Shown here: one piece after another, positions 42,007-51,847 of the stretch | How positions within the stretch are numbered: position 1 is the first letter of the stretch | How the letters are laid out: each line of letters begins with the position of its first letter | NCBI RefSeq assembly: GCF_030817835.1 | Contig: NZ_JAUSZR010000001.1 | Location: forward strand, 806,001-870,000 | Direction: 5' to 3' | Origin: Pseudarthrobacter sp. W1I19 | GTDB taxonomy: Bacteria; Actinomycetota; Actinomycetes; Actinomycetales; Micrococcaceae | DNA length: 64,000 nucleotides | Program-made: the position numbers and the translations under genes | Notes under the pieces: model-generated | Databases searched by the model: none | What the model was told of the DNA's origin: nothing | Seen by the model: the letters and a program-made list of their open reading frames with translations, nothing else

Positions 42007-43359
42007 ATGAACCTTCACAAGCTTCTGAGCGACCGCGAGCAAGACGGCCGCCCCATCCGGGTCGGACTTATTGGAGCCGGACGTTACGGCACCATGTACC
42101 TGGCCCAGGCGAACAACATCCCCGGAATCCATGTGGTGGCAATCGCCGACATCAACGTCAAGCGCGCAGAAGGCGCCTTTGACCTGGTGGGATGGCCCAA
42201 GAACCAGATCGCCCCGGACATCGCCACCGCGCTGAGGGACCGCTCAACGGCCATCGTCGCAAATGCCGATGAGCTCTTTGATGTGGACATCGACATCATT
42301 GTCGAAGCAACAGGCAACCCGATCGTCGGCGTGAAGCACGCCCTGCGCGCCATCGAAACCAAAAAGCACATCATCATGGTCACCGTCGAGGCGGACGCTC
42401 TGGCCGGGCCGGCCCTGGCCCGGCGCGCTGAAGCCGCAGGCGTGGTCTACTCCATGGCCTACGGGGACCAGCCGGCACTGATCATGGAACTGGTGGACTG
42501 GGCACGCACCAGCGGCTTCGACGTCGTCTGCGCCGGCAAGGGCGCCAAATTCCTTGAGCACTACCACGAGATGAACCCGGACAACGTGTGGGAGAACTGG
42601 GAGTTCTCCAAGGAACTGACCGACTCCGGTCAGCTGAACCCCAACATGCACACCTCCTTCCGTGACGGCACCAAGGCCTCCATTGAGATGGCGGCAGTGG
42701 CCAACGGCGCGGGACTGGTGCCCTCTGACTCCGGGCTGACCTTCACGCCGGGGGACGTCGAGGAGATCGCCACCATCTGCCGTCCGGCGGACGTCGGGGG
42801 AGTCCTCGCCCATGAAGGCAGCGTGGAAGTCATGTCCAGCGTCAAGCGCGACGGCACCTGGATCCCCCACAACACGCAGGAGGGCGTGTTCGTGGTGGTC
42901 AAGGCCACGAACGATTATGTCTCCGGCTGCTTCAACGAGTACCCCTGGCACCCGGACCCCACCGGCCAGTACGCGGCGCTCTACCGCCCGTACCACTACG
43001 TGGGCCTGGAGCTGAACATGTCCATCGCCAACGCGGTCCTGCGCGGGGTTGCCACGGGTGCCCCCATCGGGTTCTTCGGCGACGTGGTAGCCACCGCCAA
43101 AAAGGACCTCAAGGCCGGCGAGTTCCTCGACGGCGAAGGCGGGTACACGGTATGGGGCCAGCTGGTTTCGGCAAAGCACTCGGTGGCAACAGGCGCGCTC
43201 CCCGTAGCCTTGGCCCACCACGTGGAACTCCGGAATGACGTCCCCAAGGGCGGAATCGTCGGCTGGGACGATGTCATCATGGATGACTCCCTGGCACAGG
43301 CCCTTGAGCTTCGCCGGGAAACCGAAGCCCTCGTCTCGGAAACCGCAGTCACCGCCTAA
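42007..43359 (+). CDS. NAD(P)-dependent oxidoreductase with SAF-like C-terminus
   Basis: The 450-residue product has a Rossmann start IRVGLIGAGRYGTMYLAQANNIPGIHVVAIADI and a Gfo/Idh/MocA- or homoserine-dehydrogenase-like layout (VEATGNPIVGVKHALRAIETKKHIIMVTVEAD). The C-terminal 100 residues (LELNMSIANAVLRGVATGAPIGFFGDVVATAKKDLKAGEFLDGEGGYTVWG) resemble a SAF domain. Related proteins occur in tetronate/sugar-acid catabolism loci, which suits the neighbours. ATG 42007 has GAGAG upstream. The exact substrate cannot be read from sequence. Confidence 0.82.
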   Translation: MNLHKLLSDREQDGRPIRVGLIGAGRYGTMYLAQANNIPGIHVVAIADINVKRAEGAFDLVGWPKNQIAPDIATALRDRSTAIVANADELFDVDIDIIVEATGNPIVGVKHALRAIETKKHIIMVTVEADALAGPALARRAEAAGVVYSMAYGDQPALIMELVDWARTSGFDVVCAGKGAKFLEHYHEMNPDNVWENWEFSKELTDSGQLNPNMHTSFRDGTKASIEMAAVANGAGLVPSDSGLTFTPGDVEEIATICRPADVGGVLAHEGSVEVMSSVKRDGTWIPHNTQEGVFVVVKATNDYVSGCFNEYPWHPDPTGQYAALYRPYHYVGLELNMSIANAVLRGVATGAPIGFFGDVVATAKKDLKAGEFLDGEGGYTVWGQLVSAKHSVATGALPVALAHHVELRNDVPKGGIVGWDDVIMDDSLAQALELRRETEALVSETAVTA

Positions 43360-43450
43360 CCATCCACGCACTGCCCCGGGCGCGGCAATGGACCCCAGAC
43401 AGCGTTCACGCCTCCGGAACAAGACTCCTTCCAAAGAAGAAAGGCTTCAC

Positions 43451-44482
43451 ATGAATTCCAAGACCCGCGCCCTCACCGGGGCGCTCGCCTGCACCCTGGC
43501 AGCCTCAGTCCTCGCCGGTTGCGCCTCCCCTGCACCCGGCGGGACTGGCGCCCCGCCCGCCAAGATCCAACTCTCCATCCCGGACCCGCTCACCTCCTCT
43601 GTGGGTGTTTCCGCACAGCACTTTGCGGACCAGGTCAAGAAGTCATCCAATGGTTCCGTGACTGTCACGGTGGTTCCCAACGGAACAAGCTTCAGCGGCG
43701 ACCAGAACGCCGCCGTCACGCGTTTGCAGGGAGGGTCCCTGGACGCCCTGATCCTCTCGACGTCCGTGTACGCCTCGGTGGTGCCGGAGATGAACGCCAT
43801 CAGCATCCCCTACCTCTTCAAGGACACCAAGGAGGAGGCAGCCTTCCTGGACGGCGAGCCCGGCAAGGAACTGAAGGACAAACTCGCCGAAAAGGACACG
43901 GTTGCGGTCAGCTTCCTGACCCGTACCGGCCGGGAAATCACCAACTCCGTCCGGCCCATCCAGCAGCCCTCGGACCTGAAGGGCCTGAAAATCCGCGTCC
44001 CCGGCAACACCTTGTGGACCGACTACTTCACCAAGCTCGGCGCCAGCCCCACCACCATGGCGTTCTCCGAGGTCTTCACCGGCCTGCAGACCGGCACCAT
44101 CGACGGGCAGGAAAACCCCATCGAAGTACCGTGGACCAACAAGTTCTCCGAGGTCCAGAAGTACGTCTCCCTGACCAACCACATCAACGACGCCTGGGTC
44201 CTGGCGCTGTCCTCCAAGAAGTGGGACAGCCTCTCCGAGGACCAGAAGAAGGCCGTCACCGAGGCCTCGGAAGAGACGGCAACCTTCAAGACCGGCTATG
44301 ACGAGGAGCAGTCCAAGAAGCAGCTGGACGAGCTGAAGGCCAAGGGCATGCAGGCCAACGAGGTCAGCGCCTCGGGCCTCGAAGAATTCAAGGCCGCCTC
44401 AAAGAGCCTCTACCCGGAGTTCTCGAACCTGATCGGCAAAGAGTTCTTCGACCAGGCAGTCTCCTTCAACGCCAGCAAGTAG
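43451..44482 (+). CDS. TRAP transporter substrate-binding lipoprotein DctP
   Basis: The 343-residue product has a lipoprotein signal (lipobox SVLAGC) and the DctP family blocks: SVGVSAQHFADQVKKSSNGSVTVTVVPNGTSFSGDQNAAVTRLQGGSLDA, LKGLKIRVPGNTLWTDYFTKLGASPTTMAFSEVFTGLQTGTIDGQENP with the conserved carboxylate-binding Arg in KIRVP. It captures an organic or sugar acid and hands it to DctQM downstream. ATG 43451 was chosen from the signal peptide; the frame upstream to 43235 is not plausible. A stem-loop follows the gene. Confidence 0.94.
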   Translation: MNSKTRALTGALACTLAASVLAGCASPAPGGTGAPPAKIQLSIPDPLTSSVGVSAQHFADQVKKSSNGSVTVTVVPNGTSFSGDQNAAVTRLQGGSLDALILSTSVYASVVPEMNAISIPYLFKDTKEEAAFLDGEPGKELKDKLAEKDTVAVSFLTRTGREITNSVRPIQQPSDLKGLKIRVPGNTLWTDYFTKLGASPTTMAFSEVFTGLQTGTIDGQENPIEVPWTNKFSEVQKYVSLTNHINDAWVLALSSKKWDSLSEDQKKAVTEASEETATFKTGYDEEQSKKQLDELKAKGMQANEVSASGLEEFKAASKSLYPEFSNLIGKEFFDQAVSFNASK

Positions 44483-44489
44483 CACGCGC

Positions 44490-44518
44490 GGTCCGGGGAG
44501 CCCACCGCTCCCCGGACC
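44490..44518 (+). terminator. Intercistronic stem-loop between dctP and dctQM
   Basis: A perfect 12-bp G+C-rich stem (44490-44501 with 44507-44518) and a 5-nt loop lie 8 bp after the dctP stop. No T-tract follows, so it is probably an mRNA-stabilising or partial-termination element that keeps binding protein in excess over permease. Confidence 0.65.
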
Positions 44519-44566
44519 CCGCCCACCGCATCCCACTCTCAACGTCGACAGTCCGGAAGAAGACAC

Positions 44567-46486
44567 ATGAAACACATCAATACCCCCGAGGAAATAGAGG
44601 AGGTCATCCCCTCAGACGCGGAAGAAATCCTCCACCACGACCACGTCCCACCGCGCTGGAGCGGCGCACTGTGGTTCGATAAAGCCCTCGAAGGTGTGGT
44701 GGGTGCGGCCATCATCGCAGAGCTCGTGGTCATCCTGCTGAACATCATGATCAGGGTCATCACCGGCGACTCAGTCCTCTGGACGCAGGAAGTCTCCGAA
44801 ATCGCGCTCCTGACCATCGCATTCATCGGCGGTGCCATCGCGTACCCCAAGGGCGCGCACATGTCCGTCCAGGCCCTCATCATGCGTCTCCCCGCGGCCT
44901 GGAAGCCCTACCTGGCGGCCCTCGTGGACTGGCTCGTCCTGGTGATGAGCGCCGGCACCTTCGCCCTCTTTGTTCCCACCCTGGTCCAGCAGCTCGAAGA
45001 GAAGACCCCCATCCTGCAGCTGCCCGTCTTCTGGGTCTCACTGCCCTTCTCGCTCGGCATGGTCCTCATCGCCTGGTTCGCCCTGCTGAAACTGTGGCGC
45101 CAGGAACGCCGGCCCGTACTGGTGGCCGCGGGCATTACAGCAGTCCTCTTTGCCCTCGTGGCCATGGCCCAGCCGCTGTTCTACTACGCGTCCCCCAATG
45201 CCCTCCTCGCGGTGGTCCTGGCAGTCCTGTTCATCCTGCTGTTCCTCGGCCTGCCCATCGCGTTCGTTCTGGCCCTGGCCTCGGGAATCTACCTGTACCT
45301 GGGCGGCATCTCCGAAATCAGTGCCATCCCCATCGGTATGGCATCCGGAGCCAAAGGCTTCGTCCTGTTGGCCATCCCCTTCTTCATCCTCGCCGGAACT
45401 GTGATGAACTCGGCAGGACTGACCCTTCCGCTGGCCCGGCTCGTGGACGCCCTCATCGGACACCTCCGCGGTGGTCTGCTCCAAGTAGTGGTGGTCACCA
45501 TGTACATCTTCTCCGGCATCTCCGGTTCAAAGGTGGCAGACGTCGCGGCAGTGGGCACCACCATGCGCGGCATGCTCGAAGAGCGGAAGTACCCCCGCGG
45601 TGAAGTGGTGGCCGTGCTGTCCGCCTCCGCCATCATGGGTGAAACCATTCCGCCGAGCATCGTGCTGCTCATCCTCGGCTCCATCACCACCATCTCCACC
45701 ACCACGCTGTTCCTGGCCGGCTTCGTTCCGGCGGCCTTCCTTGCCCTGGTGGTCATGGCCCTGGTCTTCCTCCGCGCCAAGAAGCAGGGCGGCGTCGCCA
45801 GCCCGAAGGCCACCTGGCGGGCCCGCGGCACAGCGACGTTCTTCGCCATCCCCACCCTGCTGCTCCCGGTGGGCATGGTGGTGGGAATCCTCAGCGGCTT
45901 CGCCACCCCCACCGAAGTGTCCTCGGTGGCAGTGGCCTACGCGTTCATCCTCGCCGCAGCGTACCGGCGCGGCAGCAGGAAGCTGCTGGGTGACACACTG
46001 CGGGAAACCACCACGACGGCGGGCATGGTGCTGTTCATCATCGCCGCGGCGTCGCCCCTGGCCCAGACCCTCGCGGTTGCCGGTGTCTCCCAGCAGATCC
46101 ATGACCTCATGTCGGGGCTGGGCGATTCCCCGCTGCTCTTTATGCTGTTCACCATCGTGCTGCTGGTGGTCATGGGGCAGTTGCTCGAAGGCCTCCCCGC
46201 GGTCCTGATCTTCGCGCCGCTGCTGCTGCCCATCGCCGTCGACTTCGGCGTCAACCCGGTGCAGTACGCCATGGTCCTGATCATCTCCATGGGCATCGGC
46301 TCCTTTGCCCCGCCCGCCGGCGTGGGCTTCTACGTGGCCTGCGCCACGGGGCACGAAACGGTGGAACGGAGCCTCAAACACTTCTGGCCCTACCTGATCG
46401 CCGTGTTCCTCGGACTGCTGGTGCTCGCCGCCGTCCCGTGGTTCAGCACGTTCCTGCCCGCCCTTGCCGGACTCATCCCCTTCTAG
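44567..46486 (+). CDS. TRAP transporter fused DctQM permease
   Basis: The 639-residue product fuses the small (DctQ, about residues 1-190, four helices; WTQEVSEIALLTIAFIGGAIAYPKGAHMSVQ) and large (DctM, about 205-639, about twelve helices) permease subunits. DctM motifs are GLPIAFVLALASGIYL, FFILAGTVMNSAGLTLPLARLVDALIGHLRGGLLQVVVVTMYIFSGISGSKVADVAAVG, GETIPPSIVLLILG and PPAGVGFYVACATG. It imports an organic or sugar acid with sodium ions together with the DctP upstream. Confidence 0.95.
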   Translation: MKHINTPEEIEEVIPSDAEEILHHDHVPPRWSGALWFDKALEGVVGAAIIAELVVILLNIMIRVITGDSVLWTQEVSEIALLTIAFIGGAIAYPKGAHMSVQALIMRLPAAWKPYLAALVDWLVLVMSAGTFALFVPTLVQQLEEKTPILQLPVFWVSLPFSLGMVLIAWFALLKLWRQERRPVLVAAGITAVLFALVAMAQPLFYYASPNALLAVVLAVLFILLFLGLPIAFVLALASGIYLYLGGISEISAIPIGMASGAKGFVLLAIPFFILAGTVMNSAGLTLPLARLVDALIGHLRGGLLQVVVVTMYIFSGISGSKVADVAAVGTTMRGMLEERKYPRGEVVAVLSASAIMGETIPPSIVLLILGSITTISTTTLFLAGFVPAAFLALVVMALVFLRAKKQGGVASPKATWRARGTATFFAIPTLLLPVGMVVGILSGFATPTEVSSVAVAYAFILAAAYRRGSRKLLGDTLRETTTTAGMVLFIIAAASPLAQTLAVAGVSQQIHDLMSGLGDSPLLFMLFTIVLLVVMGQLLEGLPAVLIFAPLLLPIAVDFGVNPVQYAMVLIISMGIGSFAPPAGVGFYVACATGHETVERSLKHFWPYLIAVFLGLLVLAAVPWFSTFLPALAGLIPF

Positions 46487-46490
46487 GCCC

Positions 46491-47402
46491 ATGCAGACGC
46501 TCAGACTGGAACAGCAGCAGCTGCCCGGCACCTATCCGTCCGTTGCCCTCCTGGGCACCGGACCGATGGGCGCCCCCATCGCACGGAACATCCTCAGCCA
46601 CGGAGTTCCCCTGACTCTGTGGAACCGGACACCGGAAAGGGCCCGGGCAATCGGAGGAGGCACCCTGGCGGACTCGCCGGCGGAGGCCGCACGCGACGTC
46701 GTTCTTACCGTTTTGCCCGACCTGCCCCAGGTCGAAGCGCTGCTCCACGGCGGCGACGGACTGCTGGAAGGCTGGCGCGCCGCCGGAATACAGCACCCCA
46801 TCCTGGTGATCCACGGGACAGTGTCACCCGTGGCGGTGGCTGAGTTCGCCGACAGATGCCAGCGCAGCTGGGGCGTGGTGGTGGTGGACGCCCCCTTGAG
46901 CGGCGGCACAATTGGGGCTGAAGAAGCCCGGCTGAGCATCATGGCGGGCGGCCCGCGGGAGGCCGTGGACCGGGTGACACCGCTGTTCGAGCTCTACAGC
47001 TCAACAGTGGTGCGGTTCGGGGACACCGGTGCCGGGTCAACCGTGAAGGCCTGCAACCAGATCGTTGTGGCGGCCACGGTGACGGCCCTAGCCGAGGCGA
47101 TGGCCCTGGCGGCAGGCAGCAACCTGGACCTGGAGAAGGTCCAGACGGTTCTTGCCGGCGGCCTGGCGAACTCCGAGGTCCTGGCGCAAAAGGGACGGCG
47201 GTGGGTGGAGCAGGACTTTGAAGGCGGCGGATCCGCAAAGAACCAGCTCAAGGACCTGGGCTTCATCATGGAAATCGCCGGACAGACGGGACTGAAACTC
47301 CCGCTCGCGGCCTGCGTGCAGAACGCCTTCGAAGATATGGTGGCGGCCGGCGACGGCGACCTGGACCACACCGGGATTTACCGCACCATCCGGGCCCGTT
47401 GA
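46491..47402 (+). CDS. 3-hydroxyisobutyrate dehydrogenase-family oxidoreductase
   Basis: The 303-residue product is a beta-hydroxyacid dehydrogenase: SVALLGTGPMGAPIARNILSHGVPLTLWNRTPERA (NAD(P) site), VLTVLPDLPQVEALL, VDAPLSGGTIGAEEARLSIMAGG (substrate site) and DTGAGSTVKACNQIVVAATVTALAEAMALA with the catalytic-type Lys. Members oxidise hydroxy acids such as tartronate semialdehyde, D-threonate or L-threonate type substrates. It follows dctQM by 4 bp and closes the operon. Confidence 0.9.
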   Translation: MQTLRLEQQQLPGTYPSVALLGTGPMGAPIARNILSHGVPLTLWNRTPERARAIGGGTLADSPAEAARDVVLTVLPDLPQVEALLHGGDGLLEGWRAAGIQHPILVIHGTVSPVAVAEFADRCQRSWGVVVVDAPLSGGTIGAEEARLSIMAGGPREAVDRVTPLFELYSSTVVRFGDTGAGSTVKACNQIVVAATVTALAEAMALAAGSNLDLEKVQTVLAGGLANSEVLAQKGRRWVEQDFEGGGSAKNQLKDLGFIMEIAGQTGLKLPLAACVQNAFEDMVAAGDGDLDHTGIYRTIRAR

Positions 47403-47424
47403 GTTTGTCCCAGAGGGGACTGCC

Positions 47425-47561
47425 GGTGGTTGAGCCTGTCGAAACCGACCCGCCCGTTGGTTGAGCCTGTCGAAACCAACCCGCCCGGTGGTTGAGCCCG
47501 TCGAAACCAAAGCTGGTGGGGGAGTCTGTGCGGACTGCCGGTGGTTGAGCCCGTCGAAACC
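47425..47561. repeat. Four direct GGTTGAGCCTGTCGAAACC-type repeats
   Basis: Copies at 47425-47446, 47456-47477, 47487-47508 and 47540-47561 are all in the same orientation; the first three are about 31 bp apart. They lie just after the TRAP operon and end at the sequence that resembles the left border of cluster A. Confidence 0.88.
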
Positions 47562-47797
47562 ATAGGGGCTTTGGGTAGTAGCGCCTCTTCCGGGTATGGG
47601 GAGGTACGGTCGGCCTAAAGGAACGGGTATGGGCTACTCGTGTTTCCCGCTTGGCTTGGTTGTTTACTGGGAGTGCCGGCGAGGAGAGGGTTTTCGCGAA
47701 CCAGGACCCACTCAGCAATTCGCCGGCACCATCACCGCGGTGGTTGAAGCAATGAGTCTCCCGGCAAGCCTGGACGATTCAGGAACGGCAGGATCCC

Positions 47798-47974
47798 ATG
47801 CGAGCCAGACTATCCACTGGGGACGGCATCAACCTCTCGGCCTGCCCCCATCAATTTGTTGGCCGCTGCGAGGACTGTTCCGCGTCGGCAGTCCTGAGCG
47901 AATCGGACCAGCTGGTGACGGATGAAGGCGGAACTACGTTCTTGGAGGAGTCCGGCACTTACCCGGGCGAGTAG
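47798..47974 (+). CDS. Possible small Cys-containing protein (58 aa)
   Basis: ATG 47798 has CAGGA 6 nt upstream and opens a 58-codon frame: MRARLSTGDGINLS, then CPHQFVGRCEDC, which could bind a metal through Cys/His, and an acidic tail ending EESGTYPGE. The residues look more protein-like than the other frames here. I know no family for it. It may be a small gene or the remains of a larger one. Confidence 0.3.
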   Translation: MRARLSTGDGINLSACPHQFVGRCEDCSASAVLSESDQLVTDEGGTTFLEESGTYPGE

Positions 47975-48018
47975 GTGGTGCCTTTGCGCAGGGCAGCGAG
48001 ATGGGGTCCCGGCTCTAC

Positions 48019-48043
48019 AGAAGCGTGAGCCGCAGTTCGGTGG
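48019..48043 (+). pseudogene. Possible paaG 3' trace
   Basis: 22 of 25 bases match the end of paaG copy 2 (39725-39749; QKRE/EPQF region). It is short, so chance is not excluded, but its place at a cluster border matches the other paaG fragments. Confidence 0.3.
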
Positions 48044-48086
48044 CGGAAAATTGCCTTTGCCTGCCCCTGATTTGTAAGGTTCAGCT

Positions 48087-48977
48087 ATGACTACGGGGAA
48101 AGCAATAACCAAAGCCGTCATTCCTGCTGCCGGATTGGGGACTCGCTTCCTGCCCGCCACCAAGGCAATGCCGAAGGAAATGTTGCCGGTGGTAGACAGG
48201 CCGGCCATCCAGTATGTCGTCGAGGAAGCGGTTAAGTCCGGCCTGACCGACCTGCTAATGATCACGGGGCGGAACAAGCGCTCCCTGGAGGACCACTTTG
48301 ACCGCGAACCAGGCTTGGAGCGTGCGTTGGAGCTGAAGGGCGACAAGGACAAACTGGAGTCCGTGCAGTACGCCTCAGAACTTGGGCCAATTCACTACGT
48401 CCGTCAGGGTGAGGCCAAGGGTTTGGGCCACGCGGTGCTCTGCGCAAGCCAGCACGTGGGCAACGAGCCCTTCGCCGTCCTGCTCGGCGATGATCTCATT
48501 GACGAGGCCGAGGACCTGCTGAGCACCATGATGGAGGTGCAGCAGAAGACTGGCGGTTCGGTGATCGCACTTATCGAAGTTGATCCGGCACAGATCAGCG
48601 CTTACGGTTGCGCGGACATCACTGCAGTGGATGGTGAGGATTACGTCCGCGTCAACAGTTTGGTGGAGAAGCCTGCGGCGGGTGAGGCGCCCTCGAACCT
48701 AGCCGTTATTGGCCGCTACGTACTTCATCCCTCCGTATTCGGCGTTCTTGAAAACACGGAGCCGGGCCGCGGCGGGGAGATCCAGCTGACGGACGCGCTG
48801 CAGACGCTTGCCGCCGGCGAGGGCGAAGGCTCCGGCGTGTACGGAGTGGTCTTTAAGGGCCGCCGCTTCGACACCGGAGACAAGCTGAGTTACCTCAAAG
48901 CCGTCATCACGCTCGCGTCCGAGCGTGTGGAGTTCGGCGAGGACCTCAAGACATGGATGAAGGGCTTTGTGAACTAG
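48087..48977 (+). CDS. galU: UTP-glucose-1-phosphate uridylyltransferase
   Basis: The 296-residue product makes UDP-glucose. It has the GalU blocks KAVIPAAGLGTRFLPATKAMPKEMLPVVDRPAIQYVVEEAVKSGL, ITGRNKRSLEDHFDRE, LGHAVLCASQHVGNEPFAVLLGDDLIDE, YVRVNSLVEKP and GRGGEIQLTDALQTL, and FDTGDKLSYLKAV. AAGG precedes the ATG. It is the first gene of cluster B, alone in its transcription unit and closed by a strong terminator. Confidence 0.96.
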   Translation: MTTGKAITKAVIPAAGLGTRFLPATKAMPKEMLPVVDRPAIQYVVEEAVKSGLTDLLMITGRNKRSLEDHFDREPGLERALELKGDKDKLESVQYASELGPIHYVRQGEAKGLGHAVLCASQHVGNEPFAVLLGDDLIDEAEDLLSTMMEVQQKTGGSVIALIEVDPAQISAYGCADITAVDGEDYVRVNSLVEKPAAGEAPSNLAVIGRYVLHPSVFGVLENTEPGRGGEIQLTDALQTLAAGEGEGSGVYGVVFKGRRFDTGDKLSYLKAVITLASERVEFGEDLKTWMKGFVN

Positions 48978-48987
48978 CCTGAAGCTC

Positions 48988-49036
48988 AAACAGCCACGGC
49001 ACCACCGCTGGAAAGCGTGTGGTGCCGTGGCTGTTT
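48988..49036. terminator. Bidirectional terminator between galU and rmlA
   Basis: An 18-bp perfect inverted repeat (48988-49005 with 49019-49036) with a 13-nt loop separates the convergent galU and rmlA genes. AAA at one end and TTT at the other give U-tracts on both strands. Confidence 0.85.
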
Positions 49037-49067
49037 AAAGAGTTCGCATTAAAGAGTCCGCATGAAA

Positions 49068-49973
49068 CTAGGGAGCAATTAGCTCCAGGCGCTTCGCGGC
49101 GGACTCCGCGTCTTCGTTCAGAAGTTCCAAGAGGTATTTGCCGTAGCCACTCTTGGCCAGAGGCTCTGCCCGTTCACGCAGTGCATCATCTGACAGAAAG
49201 CCCTGCCGCCACGCAATTTCCTCAGGGCAGCCGATAGACAGGCCTTGACGGTGCTGGACAGTGCGCACAAACTCGGAGGCGTCACTGAGGTCGTCGAATG
49301 TTCCTGTGTCCAGCCAGGCGGTGCCACGCGGAAGAATTTCCACTTGCAGTTTGCCACGTTCCAGATAAACGCGATTTACGTCTGTAATTTCCAGCTCACC
49401 CCGGGCCGAGGGCTCCAATTCACGTGCAATTTGCACCACGTCATTGTCGTAGAAATACAGGCCGGGCACTGCATAGCGGCTCTTGGGTTCTGTCGGTTTT
49501 TCTTCAAGTGAGATGGCGCATCCGTTTTCATCAAATTCAACCACGCCGTATGCAGATGGATCTGCCACGCGATACCCGAATACGGCTCCGCCGTCGATGT
49601 TTTCGAAGCGGCGCAGCTGGGTTCCCATTCCGCGGCCATAGAAGATGTTGTCGCCCAACACCAAGGCTACGGGTCCCTCACCGATATGATCCGCGCCTAA
49701 TACAAAGGCCTGGGCGAGGCCATCGGGCGATGGTTGTTGTGTGTAGGTGAGGTTGATGCCGAACCTGCTGCCATCCCCCAGCAGTCGCTGGAATTGGTCG
49801 GCATCGTGAGGTGTCGTGATGATCAAGATATCCCGGATGCCAGCCAACATAAGTGTGGAGAGTGGGTAGTAGATCATGGGCTTGTCGTAGACCGGCACCA
49901 ACTGCTTACTGATGCCGAGAGTAATTGGATGAAGACGTGAACCGGTTCCCCCGGCGAGGATTATTCCGCGCAT
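49068..49973 (-). CDS. rmlA: Glucose-1-phosphate thymidylyltransferase
   Basis: The 301-residue product makes dTDP-glucose, the first step to dTDP-rhamnose and other dTDP-deoxysugars. It has [97 protein letters not shown] and [13 protein letters not shown]. It is divergent from rmlB with only 60 bp between. No rmlC or rmlD is in the window. Confidence 0.96.
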   Translation of the reverse strand: MRGIILAGGTGSRLHPITLGISKQLVPVYDKPMIYYPLSTLMLAGIRDILIITTPHDADQFQRLLGDGSRFGINLTYTQQPSPDGLAQAFVLGADHIGEGPVALVLGDNIFYGRGMGTQLRRFENIDGGAVFGYRVADPSAYGVVEFDENGCAISLEEKPTEPKSRYAVPGLYFYDNDVVQIARELEPSARGELEITDVNRVYLERGKLQVEILPRGTAWLDTGTFDDLSDASEFVRTVQHRQGLSIGCPEEIAWRQGFLSDDALRERAEPLAKSGYGKYLLELLNEDAESAAKRLELIAP

Positions 49974-50021
49974 AGGGACATTTTCCCGGTCGTTACAAAT
50001 TCAGCCAAATCAGATCCGTGA

Positions 50022-51032
<1,011 letters not shown>

Positions 51033-51044
51033 CCCCTGCTTGGT

Positions 51045-51506
51045 CTATTGACCACCAGACTGTGGGCCCGCCGCCGGAAGGGGGCGGGCCTTGAAAGTAT
51101 TGACCGCAATGGCTGCCAGCTGTGTGCCACCGAAAGTACCCAACAGGTTTGTCACAAGGTCCAAGGGACTTGCAAAGCGGTTGTGAAGAAACAAAAGCTG
51201 CCCGAGCTCGATGCACCCCGAAATCAGCAGTCCAAATGCCCCGATTTGCCACCAACGCTTTTCAGGAAGGGCAAGGGTGGCCGATAGTCCCAAGGGGACG
51301 AAAAGAGCGACGTTGGCGGATGCCTCTACAAATCCATAGTCGATCCAATGCGGGATTCCATGCTTGTGTAGGAGTTCAAGGACATCGATTAGGAGTCCTT
51401 GAACGGGTTGGTCCACTGGGGCCGGCCAGAAGGCAAGAAGGGCCAGGGGGATCAGCATGGCGGCCAGGACGGTCTGCCAAATCCGCTGGTTATCCAGATG
51501 CTTCAA
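51045..51506 (-). CDS. VanZ-like membrane protein (cluster B)
   Basis: The 153-residue product is the paralogue of 12703-13149. It shares the opening pattern (xxNQRIWQTVLAAML versus xxNYRLWRVVLIAML), WPAPVDQPV, ASANVALFVPLG and GLLISGCIELGQLLFLHNRFASPLDLVTNLLGT. It starts with TTG, as its paralogue does. It is the last gene of a leftward set with the LANTG protein, but a poly-G/GT tract and a terminator lie between, so it may have its own promoter. Confidence 0.85.
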   Translation of the reverse strand: MKHLDNQRIWQTVLAAMLIPLALLAFWPAPVDQPVQGLLIDVLELLHKHGIPHWIDYGFVEASANVALFVPLGLSATLALPEKRWWQIGAFGLLISGCIELGQLLFLHNRFASPLDLVTNLLGTFGGTQLAAIAVNTFKARPLPAAGPQSGGQ

Positions 51507-51513
51507 GTGATCT

Positions 51514-51744
<231 letters not shown>

Positions 51745-51752
51745 GCTGGCCC

Positions 51753-51774
51753 GGTGGTTGAGCCTGTCGAAACC
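51753..51774. repeat. Single GGTTGAGCCTGTCGAAACC repeat
   Basis: One perfect-core copy lies just beyond the terminator of the LANTG gene, with a shortened GGTAGTTGATCA element 20 bp before it. Confidence 0.85.
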
Positions 51775-51782
51775 TTAAAAGC

Positions 51783-51824
51783 AGAGGGTGGGTGGTTCTC
51801 GCTATGGAGAACCACCCACCCTCT
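51783..51824 (-). terminator. Terminator after the LANTG protein gene (cluster B)
   Basis: A perfect 18-bp stem (51783-51800 with 51807-51824) and a 6-nt loop are followed on the minus strand by GCTTTT. It stands 24 bp past the stop and shares the GAGGGTGGG core with the terminator at 13277-13320. Confidence 0.88.
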
Positions 51825-51847
51825 TTGGTGCTAATTCGTATTGCGAG

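Larger units (their letters stand above)
47562..48086. other. Left border of cluster B
   Basis: The first 80 bp or so (47555-47640) match the sequence at about 10795-10875, including TCGGCCTAAAGGAA in both. The stretch then holds a possible 58-codon gene (47798) and, at 48019-48043, a short match to the last codons of paaG. A rightward 109-codon frame from 47596 has no convincing protein character. Confidence 0.5.

Noticed and set aside
42244..43434. 396-codon minus-strand frame opposite the SAF-type oxidoreductase
   Set aside because: It is a composition artefact over a gene with a clear Rossmann motif and promoter.
45527..46531. 334-codon minus-strand frame opposite dctQM
   Set aside because: It is antisense to DctM; the Gln/Gly/Glu/His-rich composition is typical of shadow frames.
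47425..47561. Four evenly spaced direct repeats as a CRISPR array
   Set aside because: Spacers are only about 9 bp in the first three intervals, the unit occurs singly elsewhere, and no cas genes are present.
47596..47925. 109-codon plus-strand frame at the cluster B border
   Set aside because: It begins in the conserved border block and has no ribosome site or protein-like composition; the 58-codon frame in another phase is somewhat better.
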